Of a DNA stretch of 64,000 bases, positions 28,815 to 37,482 are shown piece after piece (position 1 is the stretch's first letter; each line of letters starts with the position of its first letter). Both the position numbers and the translations under genes were made by a program. The DNA comes from Corynebacterium afermentans subsp. afermentans (GTDB taxonomy: Bacteria > Actinomycetota > Actinomycetes > Mycobacteriales > Mycobacteriaceae). Below the pieces are notes generated by a model. The model was not told the DNA's origin and ran no database searches. It saw nothing but the letters and a program-made list of their open reading frames with translations. Location: the NCBI RefSeq assembly GCF_030408355.1, contig NZ_CP046606.1, positions 1,984,001 through 2,048,000 on the forward strand. Direction: 5' to 3'.

Positions 28815-29326
28815 TGTTTTCCGGTATCGCCCACCGGTTCCGCCCGCTGACCGTGGCGTGGCTGACGTTCATGTGGATCCTGCTCATGGGCCAACTCAGC
28901 TGGGGCAACCTCGTCGCCGGGTTGGGCTTGGGCCTGCTCATCGTGCTGGCACTGCCCCTGCCGCCCGTGCCGCGCAGCGGCAACCGGGTGAACTGGCTCA
29001 AGCTGGCCGCGTTTGTGGCCGAGTGGTTCTTCGACCTGCTGGTGGCCTCGGCGAAAGTGGCGTGGCTGTCGCTGCGCCGCGCGCCGCAACCCCGAAACGC
29101 CGTGCTGCGCGTGCCAATGCGCCTGAGCAACGAGCTGGTGCTGTACCTAGCCACCTGCGCCTACAACCTGCAGCCCGGCGGCACTGTCACCGACATCGAC
29201 CTGGCCAACCGCGAATGGACCGTGCACATCCTCGACGCCGACAGCGACGCCGCCATCACCCGCGAAATTGAAAACGTGCAGAAATTGGAGCGCCAAATGA
29301 TCGCCATCTTCGAAGGAGGCCGCTGA
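28814..29326 (+). CDS. mrpE: Mrp antiporter subunit E
   Basis: A 170-aa subunit with two or three N-terminal helices (TVAWLTFMWILLMGQLSWGNLVAGLGLGLLIV) and a soluble C-terminal domain. That domain includes ATCAYNLQPGGTVTDIDL, the typical position of the TPGT-like motif in MrpE, here LQPGGT. It probably helps assembly or stability of the antiporter rather than ion transport. Overlaps mrpD by 1 nt and ends 1 nt before mrpF. Confidence 0.93.
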
Positions 29327-29327
29327 C

Positions 29328-29606
29328 ATGCACAGCACCGCCTACACCGTCTGCCTCACCGTGGCCGCCGTGTTCCTCGTCGCCGGATTTTTCATCTTCG
29401 CCTGGCGCGCCATCGTCGGCCCCGACTCCATGGACCGCATGCTGGCCAACGACGGCATCACCGCCTCCCTCCAATGCGCCCTCGCCCTCTACATCTGCTG
29501 GACGCTGGACACCACGGTGGTCAACGTCATGATCGTCATCGCCCTGCTCGGCTTCGTTGCCACCCTGTCCGTCGCCCGCTTCCGCAAGAGGGACGGTTCC
29601 CTATGA
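29328..29606 (+). CDS. mrpF: Mrp antiporter subunit F
   Basis: A 92-aa subunit with three membrane helices. VGPDSMDRMLANDGITASLQ is the MrpF signature containing the conserved Asp on the cytosolic side of helix 2. It ends RKRDGSL, and its stop overlaps the mrpG start (ATGA). Confidence 0.94.
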   Translation: MHSTAYTVCLTVAAVFLVAGFFIFAWRAIVGPDSMDRMLANDGITASLQCALALYICWTLDTTVVNVMIVIALLGFVATLSVARFRKRDGSL

Positions 29607-29983
29607 TCGCCGACGCCATTTCTCTGCTGTTTATTCTCCCCGGCGCGTTCATGGTCTTCTCCGCCGCCGTGGGCACCGCCCGGTTCAACTCCACCCTGGC
29701 GCGCGTGCATGCCATCACCAAACCCCAGACCACCGGCCTGGTGCTCATGATCACCGGCACCATCATCCGCGTCGTCACCGCCGAGGACTTCAGCGTCCAC
29801 GAACGCGGCGACATCGGCATGATGGTGCTGCTCGTGATATTCGCCCTGATGACCAGCCCCGTCACCGCGCAGCGCCTCGGCCGCATCGCGCGACGCGAAG
29901 GCCTCTACGGCGACGACGAGCAGCTCACCCGCAACGACCGCCCCGCCAGCTACCACCCGCGGCGCATCAACCCTAAAGGCTAA
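29603..29983 (+). CDS. mrpG: Mrp antiporter subunit G
   Basis: A 126-aa last subunit of the operon, with three helices and the MrpG hallmark [20 protein letters not shown] (helix 1 end and the R-x-H-A loop). I chose the ATG at 29603 that overlaps the mrpF stop; the frame is open further upstream but that part is a shadow of mrpF. The 3' end overlaps the convergent carboxylate-amine ligase gene by 11 nt, so transcription of the two may interfere. Confidence 0.93.
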   Translation: MIADAISLLFILPGAFMVFSAAVGTARFNSTLARVHAITKPQTTGLVLMITGTIIRVVTAEDFSVHERGDIGMMVLLVIFALMTSPVTAQRLGRIARREGLYGDDEQLTRNDRPASYHPRRINPKG

Positions 29984-31103
29984 GCTCCCACATCTCCGCG
30001 CAGGTCGCGTCCACGACGTCCTTCCAATCCCCGGTGCGCTGGTAGATCGCGCGCTGGCGCTCGTAGCCCGCGCCGCGCTCGATGATCTCACGGACCAAGT
30101 TCAGCTCGTCGACACAATCGAGGTCGGCGGCGACGGGCGTGAGCTCGTCGATAAGCAACTGCAACTCGTGTTTCACCCAGTCCTCGTCGGTGCCACGACT
30201 AGTGATGACCAGGGCGTCCATGCCATAGCGGGCACCGCGCCACTTGTTCTCCGCGACATGCCACTGCTGCAAAGTGGGCAGCTTTTCGCCGCGCTCGAGC
30301 ATGCGGTCGTAATGGACAACCAGGCAGTGCGTCAGCGCCACGACGGCCGCGAGCTCGCGCAAGTTGCTCGTGGCGTCCGAGATGCGAACCTCGACGGTGC
30401 CCCACTTCGCGGCCGGACGCACGTCGAAATGCATGGAGCCGGTGTGGTTGATCACGCCCGACGTCTGCTGGTCACGCATGAAATCGACCCACTCGTCCCA
30501 GCTTTCGAACTGATACGGCATGCCCGCGGTGGGCAACTGCTGGTAGAGCATCGTGCGGTTCGACGCGTAAGAAGTGTCAATGCCGTCCCAGCCCGGGCTC
30601 GAGGCGGAAATGGCGAGCAAGTGCGGGTACTTAGTCATCACCGCGTTGATGATCGGCCACACCTTGTCCTCGTGACTGATGCCCACGTGGCAGTGGATGC
30701 CCCACAACAGCATGTGCTGGCCCCAGTACTGCGTGCGGTTGACGATTTCCTCGTACGTGTGCTTCGGGCTCAGCGGGTTCGTGCGGAAATCCGAAAACGG
30801 GTGGCCGCCACTTGCCCAGAGCTTCAGGCCCTTCTCATCCGCGACCTCCTTGACCGCGCTGAGGTCTCTTTGCAGCGCGCGCACCGCCTCTTTGGTGTTG
30901 GCGCAGATCGGGGTGACCAGCTCGATGGTGTTCTGCAAAAACTCCGGCTCGAGGCGGATGTCCGGGTAGCGGGCCTGCACCTCCTCTATCACCTCGGCGG
31001 CGCGGGGCACCAAGTCGCGTGTGACCGGGTCGACGAGGCAGATCTCCCACTCGACTCCAAGGGTGGGGCCGTCAGACCTGGAAAAATCGCGGAATGGATC
31101 CAT
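29973..31103 (-). CDS. YbdK-family carboxylate-amine ligase (glutamate-cysteine ligase-like, GCS2)
   Basis: A 376-aa ATP-grasp-like ligase. [11 protein letters not shown] begins the GCS2 domain, and [28 protein letters not shown] and [22 protein letters not shown] are the conserved metal and substrate motifs. The family makes gamma-glutamyl-type bonds; E. coli YbdK has weak glutamate-cysteine ligase activity. Corynebacteria make mycothiol, not glutathione, so the true amine partner is uncertain. It is convergent with mrpG. Its upstream region is filled by two long palindromes. Confidence 0.85.
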   Translation of the reverse strand: MDPFRDFSRSDGPTLGVEWEICLVDPVTRDLVPRAAEVIEEVQARYPDIRLEPEFLQNTIELVTPICANTKEAVRALQRDLSAVKEVADEKGLKLWASGGHPFSDFRTNPLSPKHTYEEIVNRTQYWGQHMLLWGIHCHVGISHEDKVWPIINAVMTKYPHLLAISASSPGWDGIDTSYASNRTMLYQQLPTAGMPYQFESWDEWVDFMRDQQTSGVINHTGSMHFDVRPAAKWGTVEVRISDATSNLRELAAVVALTHCLVVHYDRMLERGEKLPTLQQWHVAENKWRGARYGMDALVITSRGTDEDWVKHELQLLIDELTPVAADLDCVDELNLVREIIERGAGYERQRAIYQRTGDWKDVVDATCAEMWELSL

Positions 31104-31228
31104 AGACGACGAGCCTATCCCCTGCCGGGCCCTGGGCGGGTGCCAGAAGCTGTTTTATATGCGCGGGTGACGTGGGGTGTTGGGGCGTTTGTGCGCCGCT
31201 AAGGCCGCCCCAAACCGTCCATGCGCCG

Positions 31229-31296
31229 AAACCGGCTACCTAGAACCGGTTGCCAGCTTGATTTTCGCTTGGTAGTCGGTTCTAGGTAGCCGGTTT
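31229..31296. repeat. long intergenic palindrome (type F)
   Basis: Two 20-nt arms, 31229-31248 and 31277-31296, are exact inverted copies with core GGCTACCTAGAACC. The pairing continues inward for about 7 more positions through G-U-compatible changes, leaving a small loop. No T-run follows on either strand. It lies 126 nt upstream of the YbdK-like gene and next to a second palindrome. Confidence 0.85.
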
Positions 31297-31333
31297 TGTG
31301 GGAGGGGGCACTCTGGGGCAGGCGACGACTTTG

Positions 31334-31404
31334 CAGATGGTGAAAGGCAGATGGTGAATCCGCGCGGATTTTGCGGATTTTCACCACCTGCCTTTCACCA
31401 TCTG
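31334..31404. repeat. long intergenic palindrome with GATGGTGAA core (copy A)
   Basis: Arms of 25 nt (31334-31358 / 31380-31404) with a single mismatch. Each arm holds two direct copies of ATGGTGAA or GTGGTGAA, and the loop carries TCCGC/GCGGA. The sequence is closely related to copy C at 38547-38611 and, in design, to copy B at 37412-37476. It lies 42 nt beyond the stop of the LytR_C gene. Confidence 0.9.
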
Positions 31405-31446
31405 TGGGCAGCGGGCCTCAATCGGGCCGGCGTGCCCGGCGCGGTG

Positions 31447-32562
31447 CTAGCCCGCCAGGACCACCGCCACGGCGGCGCTGTTGTTCGCGGCCTGCTCCGG
31501 GATGCTCGTCGCGCCCTCGGGGAGGTCGCCCTTCGCGCGGGCGGCACCGCCGACTCGGCGGGCAATGTCGGCCGCAACCTGCTCGGCGCCCGGCACGGCC
31601 GGGTCGAAGAAGACGTAGGTCTCCGGGAAGATGCCGTAGACCTGCTCCGGCATGTTCATCACTGCGGCGTCGGCCGAGTTGTTGGCCACGTTGTACTGGC
31701 CCTTCAGCTGGTCGGCGGTGCGGCTGGCCAGGTCCGGGGTGCCGGAGTTGTTGTAGACGTACACCTGGGCCGACGCGTTGTCGAGGCCGGCGCCCGCCGG
31801 AGCGGGTGCCGGTGCCGGTGCGGGCTGGCCGTTCTCGCCCTGGCCCTCGGCGCCTTCCGGACGCTGCGCGTTCGGATCCTGCGCGTTGGGGTCCTGGGCG
31901 TTCGGGTCGCCTGCGCGGTCGCCCTCCTGGCCCGGCTGGCCTTCAGTGTCCTGGGCGTTTTGGTCGGTGCCTGGCTGACCTTCGACCCCCTGGCCATCCT
32001 GGCCGTTCTGACCAGCACCGTCGCCGGCGGGGGCGGCCTGGGAGGTGCCGACCACGGTCGACGAGGTCGGCCCAGCACCTTCACCTTTGCCGTCGTCGCC
32101 GTTGCCGTCCTGCGTCATCTTCCAAATGCCCCACAGCGCCAGCAGCGCCGCCACGGCGATCAGGATCATCGCCAGGCCGCGCTTCGGCAGGCCGCCTTCC
32201 GCGGCGCCGCCAGCAGCAGCTGCCTTACGACGATCCTCCGGCTCCTCGTAGGCGCCGTCGTAGGGCTCCTCGTAGATGGCGTCGTCGGCGCTGCGGGAGC
32301 GGGAGCGCGCGCCAGCACCAGCGGCACCAGCACCAGCGGCGCCAGCACCAGCGGCGTAGTCGACGTCCTCGATGTACTCGGAATCGTCGTCGCGGCGGTG
32401 GGCACCGCGGTACTCGGTGTCGGCACCGGAAGCGGGGTAATCGTCGACGATTTCAGCGTCGATCGGCTCGGCGTCGTACGCGCCGTCGTAGGAGTCGGAG
32501 TTCCCTGTGTAGCGCGTGGAGCCGGAGTCGGGGCGGTTGTTGCCAAAGTTGTCGTTAGTCAC
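31447..32562 (-). CDS. LytR_C-domain envelope protein
   Basis: A 371-aa membrane protein. A disordered N-terminus of about 150 residues rich in Asp/Tyr/Ala is cytosolic, a helix (GLAMILIAVAALLALWGIW) crosses the membrane, and a Gln/Gly/Asp-rich linker leads to a C-terminal LytR_C domain (VYVYNNSGTPDLASRTADQL). LytR_C domains accompany or replace LCP enzymes that attach arabinogalactan to peptidoglycan; here there is no LCP catalytic domain. I use the GTG at 32562 (VTNDNFGNNRP) because the frame upstream runs into the DUF3263 region. The position beside DUF3263 and def is common in the genus. Confidence 0.8.
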   Translation of the reverse strand: MTNDNFGNNRPDSGSTRYTGNSDSYDGAYDAEPIDAEIVDDYPASGADTEYRGAHRRDDDSEYIEDVDYAAGAGAAGAGAAGAGARSRSRSADDAIYEEPYDGAYEEPEDRRKAAAAGGAAEGGLPKRGLAMILIAVAALLALWGIWKMTQDGNGDDGKGEGAGPTSSTVVGTSQAAPAGDGAGQNGQDGQGVEGQPGTDQNAQDTEGQPGQEGDRAGDPNAQDPNAQDPNAQRPEGAEGQGENGQPAPAPAPAPAGAGLDNASAQVYVYNNSGTPDLASRTADQLKGQYNVANNSADAAVMNMPEQVYGIFPETYVFFDPAVPGAEQVAADIARRVGGAARAKGDLPEGATSIPEQAANNSAAVAVVLAG

Positions 32563-32620
32563 ATCGGCAACTCTAACCACACCAACGCGGGAAGCAGGGG
32601 CAACACACCGTAAAGTTGAA

Positions 32621-32845
32621 CTAGAGGTTGGGGGACCTTTGGTCGTCGCGAAGCCTTTGCAAACGCCGGACGAGCTGAGGCTCGGCCGCGAGCGCATCGG
32701 GCGAGTCCAGCAACCGATTCAAATGCTGGTAGTAGCGGATGGGCTGCATGCCCAGCTCAGAGCGCACAGCGTCCTCGCGCGCACCGATCGACCTGGGGGC
32801 GCGCGCGGCGAAGCGGAGCACGGAAAGGTCGGTGTCTGAAAGCAT
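32621..32845 (-). CDS. DUF3263 protein, 74 aa
   Basis: A 74-aa protein: MLSDTDLSVLRFAARAP... then a helix-turn-helix-like part (SELGMQPIRYYQHLNRLLDSP) and a basic end. This is the DUF3263 pattern, small actinobacterial proteins thought to bind DNA, with no assigned role. I chose the ATG at 32845; the much longer open frame to 33559 is a shadow of def. The promoter overlaps that of divergent def in a 15-bp gap. Confidence 0.8.
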   Translation of the reverse strand: MLSDTDLSVLRFAARAPRSIGAREDAVRSELGMQPIRYYQHLNRLLDSPDALAAEPQLVRRLQRLRDDQRSPNL

Positions 32846-32860
32846 GCCTAATATATTGGC
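32846..32860. promoter_or_regulatory. 15-bp divergent promoter core between DUF3263 and def
   Basis: The whole gap between two head-to-head ATGs is GCCTAATATATTGGC, almost a palindrome. On the plus strand TAATAT ends 6 nt before the def ATG; on the minus strand an AATATA/TATATT hexamer sits 4-6 nt before the other ATG. Both transcripts should be leaderless, and RNA polymerase cannot serve both at once. Confidence 0.6.
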
Positions 32861-33439
32861 ATGACCATCCGACCCATCGTTATCCACGGCGACCCGGTGC
32901 TGCACGAACCGACCAAGGAAGTCACGCAGCCCGTTAAGGAGCTGCAAGAGCTCATCGCCGACATGCACGAAACCATGGACGCCGCCCACGGCGTGGGCCT
33001 GGCCGCCAACCAGATCGGCGTGCCGCTGCGCATCTTCGTCTACCACTGCCCGGACGGCGACCAGATGCGCCGCGGCACCGTAATCAACCCGGTGCTTGAG
33101 ACCTCCGAAATCCCCAAGACCATGCCCGCGGACACCGGCGAAGACGACGAGGGCTGCCTGTCCGTGCCGGGCTACGGCTGGCCCACCGGCCGCGCGGACT
33201 GGGCGAAGGTGACCGGTCTGGACGAAAACGGCAACAAGATCGAGGTCGAGGGCACCGGCTTTTTCGCCCGCTGTCTGCAACACGAGACCGGCCATTTGGA
33301 CGGCTTCTTGTACACCGACGTGCTCACCGGCCGCTATAAAAAGGAAGCCAAGCGCGTGATCCGCGACAACGGCTGGAAAGAAGCCGGCCACACCTGGCTT
33401 CCGGGCACGGACGAAGATCCGTTCGGCCACGACGATTAA
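32861..33439 (+). CDS. def: peptide deformylase
   Basis: A 192-aa metalloenzyme that removes the formyl group from nascent protein N-termini. All three motifs are present: [18 protein letters not shown] (Cys metal ligand) and QHETGHLDG (HExxH). The C-terminal extension after GFLYTDVL is longer than in E. coli, as is usual for actinobacterial type enzymes. A leaderless promoter overlaps that of DUF3263. Confidence 0.96.
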   Translation: MTIRPIVIHGDPVLHEPTKEVTQPVKELQELIADMHETMDAAHGVGLAANQIGVPLRIFVYHCPDGDQMRRGTVINPVLETSEIPKTMPADTGEDDEGCLSVPGYGWPTGRADWAKVTGLDENGNKIEVEGTGFFARCLQHETGHLDGFLYTDVLTGRYKKEAKRVIRDNGWKEAGHTWLPGTDEDPFGHDD

Positions 33440-33457
33440 CGCGCTAAGATATCCGCC

Positions 33458-34534
33458 ATGCGTATCCCCGCCACCATCGCCGCCGCGTCGCTCACCCTCA
33501 CCCCCGCGACGCCCGCGGAGCCAGTTGAGCAGTTGCTTGACAGCGTCTCCGCCACCCACGAATCCTCCACCACCGCCATCAACAGCGCGGAGACGGACGA
33601 CGAGGTCCGAGACGTGCTCATCGCCTGGCGCAAGGAGCTCATCGCAGCCGCAGACGAACTGTCAGAGCTGCGCGAGGAAGCCGCGGAAGACGGCCTGACC
33701 GAGGAAGAAGAGGCCACCTTCGACGAGGCCGCGAAGACGCTCAAGCGCGAGCGCGCCGGCGTACGTGAGCTGCGCGCGGAGCTTCTGCCTGACGACGCAC
33801 CAGTGGTCGTACCCTCCCCCATCGAGGGCCTCGACGAGATCCTGGGCACCACCGCGTTTGACGCGTTCGAGCGCTCTGAGGCCGGCGACGCCCCGATCGT
33901 GTACGGCATCCCCGGCAGCGACGCGGATCGCCCTGAGCCGACGGTGGTGACTTCGGCGACACCGGTGACCAAGCCGACGGTGGTCGAGGAGCCGACGGTG
34001 GTCGAGGAGCCGACGGTGGTCGAGGAGCCGACCACCCCAAGCAGCACGACCACCACCCCGTCGAGCACCACCTCCGCCACGTTCGACCCCGAGGTGACCC
34101 ACCGCGTGGAGCGCCTCCAGGACAGCGACACCACCACGACCGAGAACACCACCACGGAAACGACGTCGGAAACTACGTCGGAAACTACGTCCACCACCAC
34201 GGAATCCGCAACGTCTACCACCACCGACGCCTCTGCGACCACCACGGCCACGACGTCCACCTCGTCGACTTCGAGCAGCTCCACCCGCTCAGTGCTGGAA
34301 AACCGCACCACGTCGGCAACGTCTAGCTCGACGACCTCCTCCTCGTCGACGACCTCGTCCTCCTCCAAGACGTCGTCGACCACCACAACCGAGGATGACG
34401 ACGAGCGCGACGGCGACCTCGCCGACACCGGCACCCCGATGCGCGCCCTGATCGCCATCGGCATGCTGTCGCTGATGATCGGCGCGGCCCTGGTGCTCAC
34501 CGGCGCGATCCGCCCGCGCGGGGCCCGCAAATAG
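33458..34534 (+). CDS. LADTG cell-wall-anchored protein with Thr/Ser-rich stalk
   Basis: A 358-aa exported protein. A short N-terminal signal, a helical, Glu-rich segment (about 20-105) and a repeat zone with three PTVVEE units precede a stalk of about 130 residues made almost only of Thr and Ser, probably O-mannosylated. The tail is DLADTG, a hydrophobic helix and RPRGARK, a canonical class E sortase signal. The sortase at 9865-10581 is the only one in the window and could anchor it. It follows def by 18 nt and overlaps nothing; the next gene begins 2 nt after its stop. The ligand or role is unknown. Confidence 0.82.
   Translation: MRIPATIAAASLTLTPATPAEPVEQLLDSVSATHESSTTAINSAETDDEVRDVLIAWRKELIAAADELSELREEAAEDGLTEEEEATFDEAAKTLKRERAGVRELRAELLPDDAPVVVPSPIEGLDEILGTTAFDAFERSEAGDAPIVYGIPGSDADRPEPTVVTSATPVTKPTVVEEPTVVEEPTVVEEPTTPSSTTTTPSSTTSATFDPEVTHRVERLQDSDTTTTENTTTETTSETTSETTSTTTESATSTTTDASATTTATTSTSSTSSSSTRSVLENRTTSATSSSTTSSSSTTSSSSKTSSTTTTEDDDERDGDLADTGTPMRALIAIGMLSLMIGAALVLTGAIRPRGARK
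33974..34027 (+). repeat. three tandem 18-bp repeats inside the LADTG protein gene
   Basis: Unit CCGACGGTGGTCGAGGAG, repeated exactly three times at 33974, 33992 and 34010, encoding PTVVEE. Identity at every base implies recent slippage, so copy number may vary among strains. Confidence 0.95.
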
Positions 34535-34536
34535 CC

Positions 34537-35133
34537 GTGTCCCGGATTTTCCGCTCCGACGAGGTGGCGGTGGGCGACCGCGTCGTGGTGCGCCAGCGCC
34601 GCGGCGAGCACGCCAGCGACATCATCGGGCACGTGCTCAGCCTCGACCCGCTGGTGATCCGCCCGCAGGAGGTCGGCGGCTTTCCCTCCTCAAAGGAGGC
34701 GATTGAGGTCACGGACCTGCACATCATCAAGAAACTCTCGCCGCGCACGGTGCGCAATTCCGAAATCCGAGAGCTGGAAAAACGCCTCGCAGACCGACTC
34801 AACGTGTGCGACTGGGCGTGGGCCGGCGGCTGGCTCATGCGCACCGGCGACACCGAGGAGGCCAACTCCGCAGTCCCGCTCGGCCCTTCGGCGGGCTTCG
34901 GGCCGTTGCCTATCGACGCCATCCGGTCCTTCTACGACCAGCGTGGCCTGCCGGTGCGGCTGACCATCCCCGAACGTATCGGCAAACCGGCGCTGAAAGT
35001 GCTCGACCACGCGTGGGAGCTCCGGGACGAGCAGGTTGTGTGGGTTGCGGGAGAGGCCTTTGGTGTGACGTCGATAGGCAATGTGCCCGAAGGGGCGCTG
35101 GAACACCACCGTAGGCGGCTGGCGCTAGGCTAG
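34537..35133 (+). CDS. short cg3035-like protein (N-acetylglutamate-synthase family, GNAT part missing)
   Basis: A 198-aa protein. The first ~70 residues look like an SH3-like barrel (VGDRVVVRQRRGEHASDIIGHVLSLDPLVI), followed by WAGGWLMRTGDTEEANSAVPLGP and LPIDAIRSFYDQRGLPVRLTIPE. This is the pattern I recall for the front of the cg3035 family, named as an N-acetylglutamate synthase in C. glutamicum and located, as here, next to xthA. Members I remember are ~130 residues longer and end in a GNAT domain. Here the gene stops at 35133 and xthA begins 5 nt later, so the acetyl-CoA-binding part is absent. A GTG start is used. Family call is from memory. Confidence 0.55.
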   Translation: MSRIFRSDEVAVGDRVVVRQRRGEHASDIIGHVLSLDPLVIRPQEVGGFPSSKEAIEVTDLHIIKKLSPRTVRNSEIRELEKRLADRLNVCDWAWAGGWLMRTGDTEEANSAVPLGPSAGFGPLPIDAIRSFYDQRGLPVRLTIPERIGKPALKVLDHAWELRDEQVVWVAGEAFGVTSIGNVPEGALEHHRRRLALG

Positions 35134-35138
35134 GCCGC

Positions 35139-35930
35139 ATGCGAATCGCCACATGGAACGTTAACTCGGTGCGCACGCGCGCCGAGCGGATCGCCGCCTT
35201 CCTCGAACGCGAGGACGTGGACGTGCTGGCGATGCAGGAAACCAAAACCGCGGACAACAAATTCCCCTACGCCACCTTCGAAGCCGCAGGCTACGAGGTC
35301 GCGCACGTGGGGGTCAGCCAATGGAACGGCGTGGCCATCGCCTCGCGCGTGGGGCTGGACAACGTCCGCGACAGCTTCGAGCGCCAACCCGCGTTTGCCA
35401 AAAAAGGCGACCCGTCTGTGGAGGCGCGCGCCGTGGGGGCGGTGTGCGGCGGGGTGGACGTGTGGAGCCTTTACGTGCCCAACGGCCGCGAAATCGGCGA
35501 CCCGCACTACGACTACAAACTGCAGTTCCTCTGGTCCCTGGCCGATCAGGTCCAGCCCGGGGAGCTGCAGGTGTACATGGGCGACTTCAACGTCGCGCCC
35601 CGCGACGAGGACGTGTGGGACGTGTCATGGTTCGAGGGCAAAACGCACGTGACGGAGCCCGAGCGCGCCGCGTTCCAGATGCTGCTCGAGGCCGGATTGC
35701 ACAAGGTCACGCACGAAAACCAGTACTCGTTCTGGGACTACAAGGCCATGCGGTTTCAGAAGAACGAGGGCATGCTCATCGACTTCCAGCTGGCCACCAA
35801 GCCCATGTTCGAGCGGGTCCAGCGCGCGTTCGTGGACGTGGAGGAGCGCAAGGGCAAGGGTGCCTCCGACCACGCGCCCGTGATCGTGGACTACGACACC
35901 CGCGGCCTGGCCTACGACGAGGTGCGATGA
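35139..35930 (+). CDS. xthA: exodeoxyribonuclease III (AP endonuclease)
   Basis: A 263-aa Mg2+-dependent nuclease of base excision repair. RIATWNVNSVRTR (Asn), LAMQETKTAD (metal Glu), YMGDFNVAPRDEDVW (Asp/Asn), MLIDFQLATKP and SDHAPVIVDY (catalytic His) are all present. The stop overlaps the cardiolipin synthase start (ATGA), so both are translated from one message. Confidence 0.95.
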   Translation: MRIATWNVNSVRTRAERIAAFLEREDVDVLAMQETKTADNKFPYATFEAAGYEVAHVGVSQWNGVAIASRVGLDNVRDSFERQPAFAKKGDPSVEARAVGAVCGGVDVWSLYVPNGREIGDPHYDYKLQFLWSLADQVQPGELQVYMGDFNVAPRDEDVWDVSWFEGKTHVTEPERAAFQMLLEAGLHKVTHENQYSFWDYKAMRFQKNEGMLIDFQLATKPMFERVQRAFVDVEERKGKGASDHAPVIVDYDTRGLAYDEVR

Positions 35931-37387
35931 GCCTGGATTTTTCCTGGTGGCAGTTCGCGGCGATGGCCGTGGACTACGCCATCAAGTTCGTGATGATCGG
36001 CGTGGTGCCCGGCGGACGCAAGCCGTCCTCGGCCAACGCGTGGCTGCTGCTCATCCTGCTCCTGCCGGTGGTGGGCCTGCCGCTGTACCTGCTGTTCGGC
36101 TCCACGTTCGTCTCCCGGCGCCGCCACCGCATCCAGGTTGAGGCGCGCCGCGCGCTGGACGGGGCGTGGGCTGGCCCCGACGGCACCATCGCGCACCTGC
36201 CGCCCGAAACCGCCTCGCTGGTCCGCCTCAACCGCCAGCTCACCGGCTACCCCGCCGTCCGCGGCGAGGTGCGCGCGCTGTGGGCGGATTACCGCAAGAC
36301 CATGCTTCGCATTGCCAAGCTTATCGACGAAGCATCCGCCTCCATCTCCATCGAAATCTACGCCGTCGCCTGGGACGACACGACGGACGTGGTGTTCCGG
36401 GCGCTGCAGCGCGCCGTCGCACGCGGCGTGCACGTGCGCCTGCTTTTCGACCACATCGGCTCCGCCAAATACCCCGGGTTCCGGACTTTGAAGAAGCGTC
36501 TGACCGACATCGGCGTGGACTGGCACATGATGCTGCCCCTGGCTCCCCTGCGCGGGCGCTGGCGCCGCCCCGACCTGCGCAACCACCGCAAGGTCGTGGT
36601 CATCGACTCGAAGGTGGCGTTCGTCGGCTCGTTCAACCTCATCGACCGCGGCTACCTCATGCCCGGGCACGTCAGGGCGGGCCGCCAGTGGGTGGACACG
36701 TTTGCGGAGCTGGAGGGGCCGATCGTGGAGTCCATCGAGTCCATGTTCGCCGTGGACTGGTACACCGAATCCGGCGAACGGTTGGATGTGGTGGGGGCGT
36801 CGGGGGAAACGTCGATAAGCGATGGCGATGTGCTCCAGCTCGTCCCCTCCGGGCCCGGCTACCTCACCGAGCCGAACCTGCGCATGTTCAACTCGATCGT
36901 CCACAACGCGAAAGAGCAGCTCACACTGTGCTCGCCGTACTTCGTGCCCGAGGGATCGCTGCTGGAGGCCATCACCTCCGCGTGCTACCGCGGGGTGCGC
37001 GTCGACCTGTTCGTCGGCGAAAAAGCCGACCAGTTCATGGTGCACCACGCCCAATCCGCCTACTACGAGGCGCTGCTGAAAGCCGGAGTGCGCATCTGGG
37101 AATTCCCCGCGCCGTACGTGCTGCACAGCAAGTTCGTGCTGGCGGATCCGGGGCGCGAGGGCGCAGTCGGCGTGCTCGGGTCCTCCAACATGGACATCCG
37201 CTCGTTCTCGCTGAACTACGAATCCTCCCTGCTCGTCGCCTCCGGCGAGCTGATTACGGCGCTGGAGCAGCTGAGCGCGAACTACCAGGCCGTCTCGCGC
37301 GAGCTGACGCTGGAGCGGTGGACGCGCAGGCCCTGGTACCGGCGGTACGTGGACAACGTGTTGAAGCTGACGTCCGCGCTGCAGTAG
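35927..37387 (+). CDS. cls: cardiolipin synthase (phospholipase D family)
   Basis: A 486-aa membrane enzyme with two N-terminal helices (AAMAVDYAIKFVMIGVV; ANAWLLLILLLPVVGLPLYLLF) and two PLD repeats. The first HKD motif is NHRKVVVIDSKVAFVGSFN; the second is LHSKFVLADPG followed by GSSNMDIRS. It condenses phosphatidylglycerol molecules to cardiolipin at the inner membrane. I moved the start to the ATG at 35927; a longer open frame from 35321 is a shadow of xthA. It ends 25 nt before palindrome copy B. Confidence 0.93.
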   Translation: MSLDFSWWQFAAMAVDYAIKFVMIGVVPGGRKPSSANAWLLLILLLPVVGLPLYLLFGSTFVSRRRHRIQVEARRALDGAWAGPDGTIAHLPPETASLVRLNRQLTGYPAVRGEVRALWADYRKTMLRIAKLIDEASASISIEIYAVAWDDTTDVVFRALQRAVARGVHVRLLFDHIGSAKYPGFRTLKKRLTDIGVDWHMMLPLAPLRGRWRRPDLRNHRKVVVIDSKVAFVGSFNLIDRGYLMPGHVRAGRQWVDTFAELEGPIVESIESMFAVDWYTESGERLDVVGASGETSISDGDVLQLVPSGPGYLTEPNLRMFNSIVHNAKEQLTLCSPYFVPEGSLLEAITSACYRGVRVDLFVGEKADQFMVHHAQSAYYEALLKAGVRIWEFPAPYVLHSKFVLADPGREGAVGVLGSSNMDIRSFSLNYESSLLVASGELITALEQLSANYQAVSRELTLERWTRRPWYRRYVDNVLKLTSALQ

Positions 37388-37411
37388 GGGGTTCGCGCTT
37401 TATCCCCGCAG

Positions 37412-37476
37412 ATGGTGAATCTCAAGTGGTGAATTCGGCCCTATTCGCCGACAATTCACCACTTGAGATTCACCAT
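37412..37476. repeat. long intergenic palindrome with ATGGTGAAT core (copy B)
   Basis: Perfect 24-nt arms, 37412-37435 and 37453-37476, with CGGC/GCCG extending the stem into the loop. Each arm contains ATGGTGAA and GTGGTGAA in direct repeat. It lies between convergent genes, 6 nt beyond the stop of the 37483-38511 gene, and has no T-run. It may act as a terminator or RNA-stability element for that gene, or be a mobile repeat. Confidence 0.92.
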
Positions 37477-37482
37477 TTACGG

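Noticed and set aside
29973..31103. Assigning the carboxylate-amine ligase as EgtA or GshA
   Set aside because: Motifs place it in the YbdK-like GCS2 group, but the amine substrate cannot be decided from sequence and no ergothioneine genes are adjacent.
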